Origin: Capillidium heterosporum
Taxonomy: Eukaryota > Entomophthoromycota > Entomophthoromycetes > Entomophthorales > Capillidiaceae
Assembly: GCA_016630905.1 (NCBI GenBank)
Contig: WBMQ01000004.1
Location: forward strand, 1,240,001-1,304,000
Direction: 5' to 3'
Length of the DNA: 64,000 nucleotides
In this document: positions 49,901 through 61,420 of the stretch, in pieces
Position numbering within the stretch: the first letter of the stretch is position 1
How the letters are laid out: every line of letters begins with the position of its first letter
Notes under the pieces: generated by a model
Told to the model about the DNA's origin: nothing
Databases searched by the model: none
What the model saw: only the letters and a program-made list of their open reading frames with translations
Position numbers and translations under genes: made by a program

Positions 49901-51058
49901 CTCTTTAGTTCTATTTATAGTCTCGGCATTTTTCGTGGTTTCTTGCTCCAACTTGAACACTATCTCGTCCTATTGAATATTACTATGTTTGTATAAAGTA
50001 GATAAAAATGGTACCAGTTTCACTTGACTTTCTTCAGCTTGTTGAGCAATATAATACTTTTTAAACTGAAATAGTACGTTCTTTTTTCGAGTAAGTTCGT
50101 TCTCAGCTTCTAGATAAGCAACTGCTTCGTCTTTTTTGACTATAGCTGTTAAGCTGGTGTTAGAAATATAAATATACCTCCAAAGAATTCTTTTCTTTTT
50201 CGACAATCCTCATTCTGCTAAACTTTTCCTGTCACTCATCACTAGATTTTTCAAGTTGTATATAAGTAGCTTCGATTTGCTCCTTATACTGTGAAGTACC
50301 AATGATATCTTCCAAATATTCTAATAAGCCATCATCATGCTCATTTAATGCCTTAGGCTTCATCTGAGAAATTGACTCAACCTCGCCCTGTAAAATTAAA
50401 AATCATTTGTGGTCCAGATCGATTCCACGATTCCTTAAAAGATCGATCACTTCAGTATAAGTGCCGGTCATTGAGTTGATAAAATATTTGCTGGTGTTGT
50501 TTTTGTATGCCACTCTTTTGATAACAAGCTCGGAGCCTGAAACAAATACAGTGTCAATTCCCTAAAAGTTAATAAAGGCTTTAAAAGTTAGGTACCTTGT
50601 CGATTATTTTTATAAAGTGCACTTCAACATGACAGCTGTCGAGATTGGGAAACTTTTTTGAGGTATGGATAAGTTCGGATAGTTTAGCCTGTCGCATCTT
50701 ACTAGCTCTGTATCCAAATACGAATAATAAGGAATCAATGACGTTGGATTTTCCAGAACCATTAGGTCCAACTACTGCCGAGAACGACTAAATTTATAGA
50801 TGAATAAGATTTTAACTAAATAAATACTTTATGGAAGGGACCGACTTCCTGGGTTCCAGCATACGACTTAAAATTGTGGAGAACCATTTTCTGGATGATA
50901 AGTCGTTCGACATTTTGTGGTATTTCTTGTGCATCTAAGTCATTTTCTATCTGGCTTGGCCTGCTTTCTTGTGCAATGTTGGCTTCTAATACTTGGGGTG
51001 AATCAACCATTTTGAAATGGGTGGAAGGAGTTGGCTTGAATCCATTTTTCAACATCAT
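46981..51058 (-). pseudogene. SMC4: SMC4 condensin ATPase, multiply interrupted
   Basis: Condensin core subunit. All landmarks are present: HNFKSYAGTQEVGPFHK, Walker A VVGPNGSGKSNVIDSLLFVF, RASKMRQAKLSELIHTS, hinge (GRLGNLGTIDTKYDVAVSTA, GRATFMALNK, MSGGGSRIMRGAMSS), long coiled coils, the signature LSGGEKTLSSLALVFALHH, and Walker B PLYVMDEIDAALDFRNVSIV. The ATG is at 51058. Four in-frame stops interrupt it: TGA at 50403-50405, where orthologs have Arg in DHKRFLILQGEVE; TGA at 50232-50234; TAA at 49428-49430 after EKINKQ; TAA at 48483-48485 after DKAILP. Frame offsets near the exon joins at about 50160 and 49670 are also suspected. The reading frame continues conserved after every stop, so the decay is young or the stops are read through. 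It is divergent from COG8 (119 bases between starts). Confidence 0.85.
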
Positions 51059-51177
51059 TGAAAATTTATCGCATTCTAATTGGCTCAATTTACAGATTCG
51101 AAATGGTCATCCATTTGGTGTAAAGCAGGAAATGGATAGCTCCTTATGTCTATAAACTCAAGAAACCGTATTGAAGA

Positions 51178-52852
51178 ATGAGTGCAGATGACGAACAAAT
51201 TGAAGGTAGCCAGCCTAAACATAAGAGCAGTTTAAGTCGACATAATTCCTCGCAAATTACTCCCAATGGAACTAGTAGCTACCAAGCTCAACTTCTCAAC
51301 AAAGACTTGGGCCGGATTGAGGATGAGGTTGAAAGGATCAATTCAAAGTTAGCTGAAGTCGAAAAATGAAAAGCTGGACATTCTATTCCAAAACTACCGT
51401 GTTGTTCTTTCCGATGTAAAAGTATTAAGTTCATTTGAATCCTTTAAAACCACCATTTTAACAACTTTGGATACTGAATTGATACCTGGATTAGCAAGTT
51501 GCCAAACTCAACTTCACAGCTTCAAGTCTGAGTGGCAAGGCCTAAATGAAAAGCTTTCAAGAATAAACTATGTCAATCAGAATCAAAGCTTGCTACAAGA
51601 TCTTTATCAGATACCCACATTGCTGAGCTACCTTTCTGTCAATCAGAAATTTACTGAATTCTTCCAACTCTACACCCGTTTTCAAAATTTGTCAAGTTCG
51701 CTGAAGAACTCCAGTCTTATACTGAAGAGCATCGCCATAAAAGTTGAACTTGAAATTGACAGTTTAATAGGCAGAATATTTAAACTTCTTAGGGAAGATG
51801 ACCTCGACTTTGCCAAAGCGTTGACCTTGAGTGAACTTCTGCTACTTACCGAACGTTTTTAACCGATTCAGGTGAATTCAATTTTTATCCAATCCCGAAT
51901 TAGCGCCTTCAAGGAAAAGTTGAGCCAACTTGATAACAAATCGGATCAGAATGGCCAGCAAAAGAATTGGGAAACTGCTGTCGTCAAGTTAAAGTTGTTG
52001 CTGGAATTCCTTTCATCAACCGTCGCCACCGTCCACCAGTTTTATATGACAATATTCTGTAATGGTAAAGTAGATCAGGGCTATGTCAATCAAGGAAAAC
52101 GCTTGTTTCGAATCACAATCTTTAAAGAACTTGTACAGCCCACCTTGTCAACCATCAAGGTATGGTTACCCCATCTAGATACCTTATCCGAAGTTAAACG
52201 ACAATTTCACCTGATATCCACGACCTTCAACAACTTGGCCAGATACGGTGTCGATGCCAGACCACTGCTGAACACCCTATTTCTAGATGTCACTGAAAAG
52301 ATTGCCGTTGGCAGCATCCAAAACGCTACCGTTGAATTTTGTAACTGGATGCGAAGGATCAAATGGGACAAGTTGAAAACTATAAAGGAAGAAGATCGTG
52401 ATAAAAGTGAAGATGGTAAGGAGGTTATACTTGAAGCTAGCCAGGGAAATTCCAAGCTCCCCGATCTACTCAAAGAGTACAGTATATTCAACCACTTCAT
52501 CAACGACATTCTAGTCATCTTCAACCAAATCCGCCTACTAGCCTTTAAAGACCTTGCTCAATCATTACTCAACGCTCTCATAAAGCAACTGCATCTAGCT
52601 TTGGATTGCTTGGTTAAAATGGATTTTAAAATCAGCACTAAGAGTCCCGATGAGGATGATAGTAGTTCGAAAGGGCAGTCTTATACTCACAGTCTGTTCG
52701 TTTACCAAGTTGTAAACTATATCCTGGCTAATTTTGTGTTCAATATATTCGATGGTTTACAAGCCTTTCATTGTGAAATTGGTGATGATCAAGTTGAAAT
52801 TTTCAGAAAGTTGATAAGATTTGATGAGTTTAGTCGTAAGCTTGCCAAGTAG
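51178..52852 (+). CDS. COG8: COG8 (conserved oligomeric Golgi complex subunit 8), damaged
   Basis: Golgi vesicle-tethering subunit of the DOR1/COG8 family. Seen: coiled-coil start (LLNKDLGRIEDEVERINSKL), NYRVVLSDVKVLSSF, DLYQIPTLLSYLSVNQKFTE, then SIFIQSRISAFKEKLSQL, LVQPTLSTIKVWLPHLDTLS and FNNLARYGVDARPLL, and C-terminal LVYQVVNYIL-type helices. Two breaks: a +1 in the run GAAAAATGAAAAG at 51361-51369 (EVE/NEKLDILFQ), and an in-frame TAA at 51860-51862 between TERF and PIQVNSIF, after which the family sequence continues in the same frame. No intron was found that removes either. Intronless otherwise. It shares its 5' intergenic region with SMC4, also broken. Confidence 0.75.
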
Positions 52853-53796
52853 TTGAATTCCTAAGTACTTCTTTTTGATTTGAAAGCTTATAAGATTCTA
52901 TATTGAGATTTAGATTTGAAAGTAGGAGTCTAATAAAATTGATCAGATATTTAGACATTTTTATGATCTTTTGATATAGTTTTCAAAATATTTTTACATA
53001 CTGATCTAGCTCCTTAACTATTTTTCAGATCAATTAGGGATATATTATACTAAACCTATCTGGCTAAGTATAGTTGAAATGATGCTTAGTACTATGGCCA
53101 ACATTATATTACACAGTTCTAGCTACCTAAACACATATATATCTTTTACTATATATATATATATATATGTACTATATTCCCTATCACCTATCTATCTTTG
53201 ACTTCTCTTAAATGTAGTATTTGCTTTTCGATAGCCGATAATGATACTAATTCTATAAATGTTTATCATTTTATATCAATATTAAATAACCGAAAATAAT
53301 AAATTAAATTATAGTAGTGTCGTATTAAAACTATCATGGTAAAGTTAGATATAGGAGCAAATCTATTACCAGCATACCTATATAAAATAAAAACCATCTA
53401 TTATATTTCGGAATATATGATGGTGCCTTTCATATGTTTAAATTAAATTGTACCTGTAGCCTAAAGCTATACAGGTTTTAAAGTAGAAGACAACAACTAT
53501 AGTATACTTTTGAAAAATATAATCTGAAAAGGATTGCAAACATGTCGAATGAAAGTTAGCAAAAGTAGGGGTATTCTTTAATAAGAACTATCAAAAGCTT
53601 TAAACTGTTCATTGTCAAGGACCTCAATAAATATAGGTGAAAATATAGCATTTGAAGAGTCTATATTAAACCAAAAGTATTCAAAATACTATAAATTAAA
53701 AATAAAATGTTAGTTCGAAACATATAGTCCATCTGGACACAAAATTTTGAAATTGAAAGGTAATTTAGATCCCATTTAACTTTAGCAAACTTATTA
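52853..53796. other. Intergenic with short TA microsatellite
   Basis: AT-rich; a (TA)n run of about 20 bases lies near 53150-53168. No gene recognised. Confidence 0.55.
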
Positions 53797-54148
53797 TTAT
53801 TGCTTCTTAACCTCTTTGAAACCGGTGTGGAAGGCGCGTTGGCAGTCAGCAAATGCGGCACCGAAGCCAAAACCAGTACCTAAAATGACTGGCCACATGC
53901 GTCCTAAAAATTTAAATAAATTTAATTTGAGTGAAATAGGTACTTCTAAAAATTAAGACTGAGGCACCAACACCGAGGCAGAAGCCAAGACCACCATTGA
54001 CAATTAAATTTGATATGCAACGACCACGTTATACTTCTTAATAAAAGTTACTTAGTATACAAAGTACCTTGGTTGCTAACAGCTGTTTGGAAGGGATGGA
54101 TATTTCTTGGTCTCGGTTGCTGAATTTTTGGGCTTCGTTGTTTGACAT
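53797..54148 (-). CDS. MIC10: MIC10 (MICOS complex subunit), frame offset in exon 2
   Basis: Small inner-mitochondrial-membrane protein that bends crista junctions. The two glycine-rich helices are clear: RCISNLIVNGGLGFCLGVGA, then after an intron (about 53917-53954) RRMWPVILGTGFGFGAAFAD, ending CQRAFHTGFKEVKKQ with stop TAA. The start is taken at the ATG at 54148 (MSNNEAQKFSNRDQE). A first intron begins GTACTTTG after LLATK. The second exon does not enter the MIC10 frame cleanly: just before RCISNL the conserved W-D is missing and the frame is off by -1 (or two bases are lost). The C-terminal two-thirds are unmistakable. Confidence 0.75.
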
Positions 54149-55285
54149 TGTAGCTGGTTGATTGCTGAAAGATAGTAACAAAATTTTCAAACTCAAAATT
54201 ATTCAGCTTCTGTTTCCTAGGTAAATCTGGATGAATATAATTGGATTCAGTTTACGTCAAGGATTATTTTACTTGTAGCTTTTTGCCGATTCTGATAAGA
54301 TACGAAGTTGAAATCTTTGGGAAGCAGATTTATTTTTTTGTTTTAACTTTGCCGGGATCCGTTGAAATCATTGGTTGCTTAGGAGTGGATGTGAAGTAAG
54401 AACATAAAAATATAGTTCTATTAATAAATTTTATTGAATATAAATAGATAAGTAGCTTGATTAGATTTGCCAAGGAAAGTGAAAACTTTGTACCTGGTGG
54501 ATGCATTACTCCGATATAAAATCTATACACCATGCTTGTACTTTTCAACTTTGAGACTTGTTTAGAACTAATTTAGCTGGCATCAAGGCAGCACATTGTA
54601 AAACTAGATTTGATGAAACTTATATCCAGACACGTATAAAGCTCATATTTAGTTGCTGGAGTTGCTAGTTTTAAAGCCATTTTTATGGATAAGCTGTATT
54701 AAGGTAGTTCAAGGCATAGGTTGAACAGCATTAAGTGAGATAGACTAAAAAGCTTATCTACATGTACACAAGTATTTATGTACTCTTCTATATAAAACAA
54801 TACAATAAACTGAGACCATCATAAGAACGGCTTTCTTAAAGGTATTACGATCGCTTATATCTGTAAGTTAAATCCTTGGATTTCAATACTCCAATAAGTA
54901 AACACTGTCGATAAAACATATAACTATCAGTCACAACTAAATATATGGTAAATAGTATGCTAAATTTTACCTGAACATGGCTCTTCAGAGTTTATAATTA
55001 TTGTATATTTATAAGATGATGGCGTCTGATCTATTATATATATACCTTAATTATTATAGCTATAGATTGCACATGTCTATATATTTGGTAAAGAATATGG
55101 TTCGTTAGAGATCTTGCCGTATACTGCTTAAAAAATGAAGTGTCTCATATTAAAGGTGAAGGGATATAATAAACTATAGTTAAAATATCTATTAATACCA
55201 TAAAATGAATAATATTATCGAGATATTTATTTCCGAAAAATAAAAATGTTTAATATGTATAAAATAATTGCCAAGTAGCATGAGC
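54149..55285. other. Spacer; possible very short spliced gene
   Basis: A minus-strand frame at 54330-54548 (MVYRFYIGVMHPP, later STPKQPMISTDPGKVKTKK) has possible splice sites and may be a tiny protein, but no family was recognised. The remainder is AT-rich without features. Confidence 0.3.
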
Positions 55286-56686
55286 TTACTCCTGAGGAAG
55301 ATCAACAGAGTTTACAATAGCATCACTCAACACAAAGACGTCGATATTGGCACTGTCAGCTCTAGTGACGGGCTTAGCCTGAGCGTTCTTGACGGTGATG
55401 CCTTTGCTAACGCTGACCAAGTTGATGTTAACCTTAGCGTTGAATACCAAGCCATTAGCAGTCAAGTTTTTTATCTGACCTTCGACCAGACCGGAGCCTA
55501 CTCCACCAAAGGTCTGGATTTTACCATTGACAGTTAGTACATCCAATTTGGTATTTCTGAATAAGATACCAATAGAACCGTCACCGTGGGTGATGACATC
55601 CTTGAAAAGTGCAGTTCCAATACTATTGTTTAAGGAGTTGAATCCACGACCACCAGGGCCAAAAGTTTCAATAGTATCTTGTACATCCAACAAGCCCATG
55701 GTGCCAAAGTTGACGAAACCAATGGCACTAGCACCGTAGGTCAAAGTCTTTCCAGTGATGGTCCATGATTTGACAGTACCACGGTTATCGTTACCCATAT
55801 CGTTGACACCGTAACTGGTGGCCAAGTTGGTGACTACACGGTTGGCCTCGGTGTCGTCGCCGATGAAGGTTCCGCTAGTAATCAGGTCGGCGGTACCGAC
55901 GGGAATTTTGGAGTTGAAGTAGATGGTGTCAACATAAATGAGGTCAGATTTGACTTTGCCGAAGACAAAGACACCGCAGCCTAAGATGGGTTTGGTTTTG
56001 GTACCGGCGTTAATGTTGTAAATGTTAGTGGTGAGCAGACCGTCGTTGTTCTGGTTCCAAACGGTCAAAGCACCTTGCAAAGTGTAGACGTTGTAAGAGT
56101 AGGGGCGTTCGGTGTAGGGGGAGAGATCGGCCTCTTTGATGTTGACGTTGTCAACCCAGACATCACCGGCTTTGACACTGCCTTTGCCTAAGATTTGGAT
56201 ACTTCCGACGGTCTCCAAGTTGGAGAGGTGGATCTTGGAGAGATCGGCAACTTCGTAAGAATTGTAGATGGCACGCTTCTTGGAACTTACTGAAATCTTC
56301 AAGTTGCTTATGTAGTTATCCCTGCTGACCTCGATACCGTCGATATCGGCCTTGAACGAGAGTTTGATGTTCTTGTTGGCACCCTGCAATACGATGCTTC
56401 TAGGTAACTTCAAGGGGTTGGAAAGGTTGATGTTGGAGGCGATGGTGATGTAGGTAAGGGTAGAGTTGGATGAAGATGCAGCGGACTTGGACGCTACAGG
56501 CTGGAGAGCAGCCAACAACTCAGCTTCAGTACTAATTATGGTACCAGTATCAGCACCAGCAACCTTGGGGAGAGGTCTAATTGGGTTTTCAGGCTTGCTG
56601 GCTGATGCGTTCTGAGGCAAGGCAGCAACTGAAGATAAAAATACCAAAGAGAGTACGTTGATGCAGGTAAAAGTGTAGAACTTCAT
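55286..56686 (-). CDS. Large secreted beta-rich protein, family unknown
   Basis: A 466-residue intact, intronless frame with signal peptide MKFYTFTCINVLSLVFLSSV followed by AALPQ. The body is a succession of short beta-strands with regular Gly/Asn/Asp turns (NINLSNPLKLPRSIVLQGAN, GDVWVDNVNI, GRGFNSLNNSIGTALFKDVI, VNGKIQTFGGVGSGLVEG), which suggests a right-handed parallel beta-helix like pectate-lyase-fold proteins. I see no firm catalytic signature, and cysteines are almost absent. A TATA-like tatataaa lies about 65 bases upstream. Probably a secreted or wall-associated protein; function unknown. Confidence 0.7.
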   Translation of the reverse strand: MKFYTFTCINVLSLVFLSSVAALPQNASASKPENPIRPLPKVAGADTGTIISTEAELLAALQPVASKSAASSSNSTLTYITIASNINLSNPLKLPRSIVLQGANKNIKLSFKADIDGIEVSRDNYISNLKISVSSKKRAIYNSYEVADLSKIHLSNLETVGSIQILGKGSVKAGDVWVDNVNIKEADLSPYTERPYSYNVYTLQGALTVWNQNNDGLLTTNIYNINAGTKTKPILGCGVFVFGKVKSDLIYVDTIYFNSKIPVGTADLITSGTFIGDDTEANRVVTNLATSYGVNDMGNDNRGTVKSWTITGKTLTYGASAIGFVNFGTMGLLDVQDTIETFGPGGRGFNSLNNSIGTALFKDVITHGDGSIGILFRNTKLDVLTVNGKIQTFGGVGSGLVEGQIKNLTANGLVFNAKVNINLVSVSKGITVKNAQAKPVTRADSANIDVFVLSDAIVNSVDLPQE

Positions 56687-56910
56687 TGGATTGAAATGCT
56701 TGTTGGTATAGGAATTGTTTTTAAAATGTGATGAAGTCCAGTTCCTGTCGTTTATATATCATTTTGACGCTTACAAGGACTATAAGTGTAACGAAACTTC
56801 AGACAGCTTCTCTAGAGAATCAGCTTGATAACCCTTCTAGCTGTGTGAACTCTGGTTCTAATACTGTTTCAACCTTGTAATATATTAGGTTTAAGTTGCT
56901 TAAGAATTAA

Positions 56911-59026
56911 CCCATAGACGACGGCGTGTATGCATATGCATACACGAAATATAATCGGAATTTTCCTAAAATTTTGCAGGAGTAATATGCTCACCTTAGT
57001 GCAAAGCACTTATATCTCATACTGTTCATTATTTAGTGCCCTATATGAAAAGTTATATCAAAAATAAAAATTATAAAAAATATGTTTACGGGCATTGTAG
57101 ATGATATAGCTGAAAGCACTCAAGGCAAAAGGATTTATCACATCGGCTGCATCGATATTCCACTGTTTTGCCATGATTTCTTGCAAAACCTGTGCCTTTA
57201 GCAATATAAATTCTTGAATAGCAATATATGCGCCTTTTTGGTAATCTGCCTTCCTCTGAGACCTCCTGTAGAATATGCCTAGAACCATTCCGATCAACTG
57301 GTTATAAACCCAAAATAGACTTTACGATTGATTTACTGAAGTCAATGATCTTCATCTTAGATCCAGTGCATTCCTTATATAACCTAAAAGCGTTTACTAC
57401 TGCCATTTGACATACAGTATGAAAGAAAATCCAAACATATCACTTGGCTGTTCTGCGAATATATGGACTGTAGGCAACCAATTGGTCAGATACATCTATA
57501 TAAGTCTTTTCAGAATTGTAGCCATCAACTATTTTAGGCTTTCTACCAACTTTAGTAGCATCGTAGATAATTAAAATCATATAAACATCCTTTTTATCCT
57601 TCCATTTTAGGGCCATGATGCCATTTTGATTTTGCTTTGCAGCTATATCCCTTTTAGTCAAAGTTGCTTGAATTGCATTACGTGGTAAACCAGATCTATT
57701 ATATTGAATGATGCCTATTAAGTTAGTGTTTTTATGTAACAGCCTTTTAGCAAGTGTCAAGCTGGAATACCAGTTAGCAACATAAACTTTCCGATCTGCC
57801 CCGGTTAGATTATCCATCAATCTTATAACTACTTCTTCACCAGCAAGTAACTTCTTTGGTCGATGCTCCTTTCCAAAAGGAATATATATATCATAAATGT
57901 AGCCACCCTTACAGCAAATTTAAAAATTTTAATGCCATAGCGACTCCGTTTAGAAGGATTGAACTGACGGAAGAAGACACGACCACGGAATTTCATCAAG
58001 CTTTCATCAATACAAACAGTTTCCCCAGGACGGTAAAGTTCACATTGTTCTACAAAAATATCCATAAACTGCTCGACTTTCCCTATAAAATAAAAGTAAA
58101 TATATACATATTATTGCATATACCTAATCTTTGCCAACTTTCAATTTGGCTATTGTTACAAAGATGCAATGCCTTCATCAATTCTTCAAATCTCTTACGA
58201 GCCATAATATTTCTACAAATAGAATACCCTCTAAAAACTGTCAGAAGACCAATAATCGCGAAGGGTATGTAACTTGATAAACCCCATTTGTAGTGTAATA
58301 CCCAAAAGCACAAGTATCTCATTAGCATCGGTAGTAGTATAGATGGGGTTGGTATCATATCCTTATCGATTAGTTTCAGTCACTATATAGCTGAGAAGCT
58401 TATTAATTATTAGTAATCGATGGTAATTATATGGAGTTTTACAATTCTTCATTAATCCAATGTTAATTCCAGCCTTAGGATCATGAAATGGCTCTCTAAC
58501 AGGTTTAATAATATCTGAAAACTATTCATAAATTTCGATCTTTGGTATATTGACCCACTATCAGGACTGTAGCTTGCACTATAAGCAATTGGTTCAAAGG
58601 TATCGCTATATTGTAATTGATTATCATAGGTTAAAGTAGTGTTTTCACGTTGAATTGGCATTTTGTAAATAAGGTGAAATATATATAGTAATATATTTAT
58701 TGAACTAACATTTATATACTTTCATTATAACTTTTATATAATGAAACGTTTCATTAATTTAAACTCAGTGTATAATAGTAATAAAGGGTTAAAAACTTTT
58801 TATCCTATATGATGAAAATCATATATCACTTTAGCCTTAATAGAACATAAAATTCTTTGATAGAATTGATAATATATAAAATCAGCTACATAAATAAGAG
58901 TTTAATTTTTCAATTTTTTGAGCACTTCTGTATCTTATGTATTCAAATTCATATATGGAGTTTTTTTCAAAATTTTGGAGTCCCCACTTCTGAAAATTTA
59001 CTAAAAAGTGGTCCGTCATCTATGAG
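56911..59026 (-). mobile_element. piggyBac transposon with TTAA target duplication
   Basis: Left TTAA 56907-56910, then cccatagacgacgg; right end ccgtcatctatgag then TTAA 59027-59030. The 14-bp terminal repeats differ at two positions, both C/T. Total 2,116 bp with a piggyBac transposase on the minus strand. A perfect 22-bp palindrome (56925-56946, centre gcatatgc) sits just inside the left end. Insertion at TTAA with that duplication is the family hallmark. Confidence 0.88.
57058..58661 (-). pseudogene. piggyBac transposase (DDE_Tnp_1_7), interrupted
   Basis: From the ATG at 58661: MPIQRENTTLTYDNQLQYSD, then DKDMIPTPSILLPMLMRYLC, RGYSICRNIMARKRFEELMK, the first acidic site ETVCIDESLMKFRGRVFF, the second block KVYVANWYSSLTLAKRLL, IMALKWKDKKDVYMILIIYD and KPKIVDGYNSEKTYIDVSDQL. 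Several frame changes split it into four main pieces. In the second block the conserved catalytic Asp (usually F/Y-x-D-N) is Ala, so it would be inactive even if the frame were whole. Confidence 0.82.
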
Positions 59027-60415
59027 TTAATCGTAAAAAGGCGGAGTCTCCACACAAACTGAATAACAATTGCTGTATTAGTCCATGACATGTCACGAAT
59101 AGATTATCCTAGTCCACTTTTAAAGTATGATAGGTACAAGCTATCTGTCTAATGAAGTACTGGCCATCAGTATCTCCACCGTTCTGCCGTCCTCGTTTCT
59201 TGCCCCTATATAAACCCCCCTGGCTTGTGTAACTTTTCGACAAGTGATTATTCATAAATAAATAGTTTGATTTTTCCTTGTGTTATAATCACTGCACGCC
59301 TTTAGAACCAATTTTCTGTAATCGTTGAATTAGCTAGGAGTCGAAACAGAACATTGCTAGCTTAGAGTAGCTTAAAGTTGATATACATATTAGCGTTGGA
59401 TCAAGGATAGCTTAGGATTCACAGAATGGCATTGAATTAGAATCGCTCAGAACTAGGATTAGAGCCGATTAGACGTGATTAAGTACTAGAACTCGATGAA
59501 TATTACCGCCATCCTTGACCTCATCATAACCGTGGCTTCGTTTGTCTTCATGAACCGGCTTTGGGTTCAGATCACAACTAAAGTATCAGCCTGTCAAAGT
59601 AATGGCGTTGAGCTTCTTTAGTTTTATTAGTGTGGTTACCACTACGTTGGCTTACCTTAAGCCTAGCCCAGCATCCCTGGAGAGACTTCCCTACAATAAA
59701 TGTCCAAATATTAATACAATTTAAAGGCATTAGAAAAATCTTGTTTTAGATATACAGACTAAACTTTTGCTAATTTGATGGATTTATCGACGAATTCGTC
59801 TTTTTCTTTGAAAATAGCTCCACCTTAATTTTCCGAATTCATGAAACAAAGTAAATTCGACTAAATTCAGTTGAAATACTCTGTAAATCTGGGCCTGTGT
59901 TATAAATTTCCTACCAAAGGTACACGTCCACACTATAATAGGGCTCTGAGTATAGCAAAGAGCTAGGTTAAAATAATGTCATAATAAATGTACTTTCTTA
60001 CAAATACTGTGTATATTCTCAAAAATAACTCTAGCTGCAATATAGTTTATATTGTAGTTACACAAGTAATCTATTGAAATAGTTACAATATATGGAACGA
60101 CAAATATTCCTCCTCAAATATATTGTTGATAATAATACAAGTTCTGAAAGCTATAGATGTACCGTTTAAAAGTAGGCCAAACTATAGGTCATTTACAAAT
60201 GTTACGAAGCTTTAATGATAGTAAGCTTCATCCTGGGGGCGCTATTCCTTTGAAAATTTTACCAGTAACCAGTATTATAAAGACAATACCTTCACATTGA
60301 GTATTCTAGATGCTGATTTATGGCTTTTCTTACTATAACAGCCCATGTATTTTCAAAATATAGTGATATAAAGCTAGTTTAATAGAACCTTAATATCGAC
60401 ATAATTAGTACAAAT
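59027..60415. other. Spacer with promoter-like patch and a 41-codon frame
   Basis: A clear TATA-type stretch (cccctatataaacccccc, near 59204) is followed 0.28 kb later by a short frame at 59496-59621 starting MNITAILDLIITVASFVFMN, a possible single membrane helix. The arrangement might be a small gene or part of an unrecognised element. The rest is AT-rich. Confidence 0.3.
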
Positions 60416-61033
60416 TGTAAGGTCCAAGGGGGTGCCGTTGGATCCAACTAATGATGGTGTCATAATGGGAGCGTATGACATGAGAGGTCGGGACAGTAGA
60501 ACCAATGTCGACCACAGCATTGGTAATATGAATCACCCAAAGGAGGTAAGTCCAAAGGGAAGCGAAGAAAGCTTGAGCGGAGTGAGCTAAGAGGGTATAG
60601 AAGTCGAACCACATATTCGGACGATCTAATAACTAAAAGGCTGACCAGGAACAATACTTTATTCGTAGACAAAACAGATCAGGCTGTCGCAACAGCTATA
60701 GTTGATGGTTGAGATCAAGAGGTGAGTAACAGCTATTTAGAAAATAGCGAGGTGGAACGTTGTCAAGATACCAGCCTTCAATGGCATTCCAAGGGTTTAA
60801 ATACCCTTTCGATATCTTGGCAATAATTGCTGGGGGTTACTAATATATGGCCAAAACTACGAATATGGAAAATCGTCAAGAATATCTAATAAATAGAACA
60901 GACTTCTGTTCGAAACTAGATATAAATGGAAAGTGGACATTGAAAATTGGTAAGGGAAAGAAAACAGTGTGATGTGCAAAGAAAATCGGTCTATAACCTC
61001 AGGTTAGGAATTGTAACAACCAGGGTTGTTACA
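60416..61033. mobile_element. Second solo LTR of the same family
   Basis: Starts TGTAAGGTCCAAGG and ends GGGTTGTTACA like the LTR at 43280-44320, sharing the blocks around gtgagtaacagctatttag and ggtggaacgttgtcaagata, but only 618 bp long, so it is shortened relative to the other. A clean 5-bp duplication is not visible (agtac occurs near both ends). No internal region is attached. Confidence 0.65.
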
Positions 61034-61071
61034 AGTACTGTACAATAGTATACTAATTATTTTGTATATAA

Positions 61072-61330
61072 ACTAATTTGTAGTTTATAGAATAGTGCAA
61101 AGTTATTTATAATTGAATTGATGGGAAAAGCCTATTTAATTGCTAGCTTAATGCATACTAATTGCATTTAAATAGAGTAGCTGTAACAACCGGGGTTGTT
61201 ACACAAATCAAACAGTTGGTTTGGCATTGTATACAAGTACTTTATTGAATATTTAAAATATATAGGTAGGCAAGCCCTATTTTTATTAAGACTAATGTAT
61301 ATTGACTACCTAGCTACCAAATACTCTGTC
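61072..61330. repeat. Repeat block matching 44321-44580
   Basis: Nearly identical to the block right of the first LTR, including a 22-bp palindrome (61182-61203). It continues into the distal half of one foldback arm (to about 61420). Confidence 0.75.
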
Positions 61331-61420
61331 CAGTAGCAGCTAAATTGTAGGTTTCTTACGGAAAAATAAAGTGTTCCGATGTTCAACACCCAACTTAGCC
61401 TAAGAGCTAATTTGACATAT

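Noticed and set aside
46981-52852. Stop-codon reassignment (TAA/TAG/TGA read as Gln/Arg)
   Set aside because: RPT2 ends with TAA exactly after the conserved GLYL, OPRT and the phosphatase end with TGA, PMT with TAG, all at the normal family ends, so all three still terminate.
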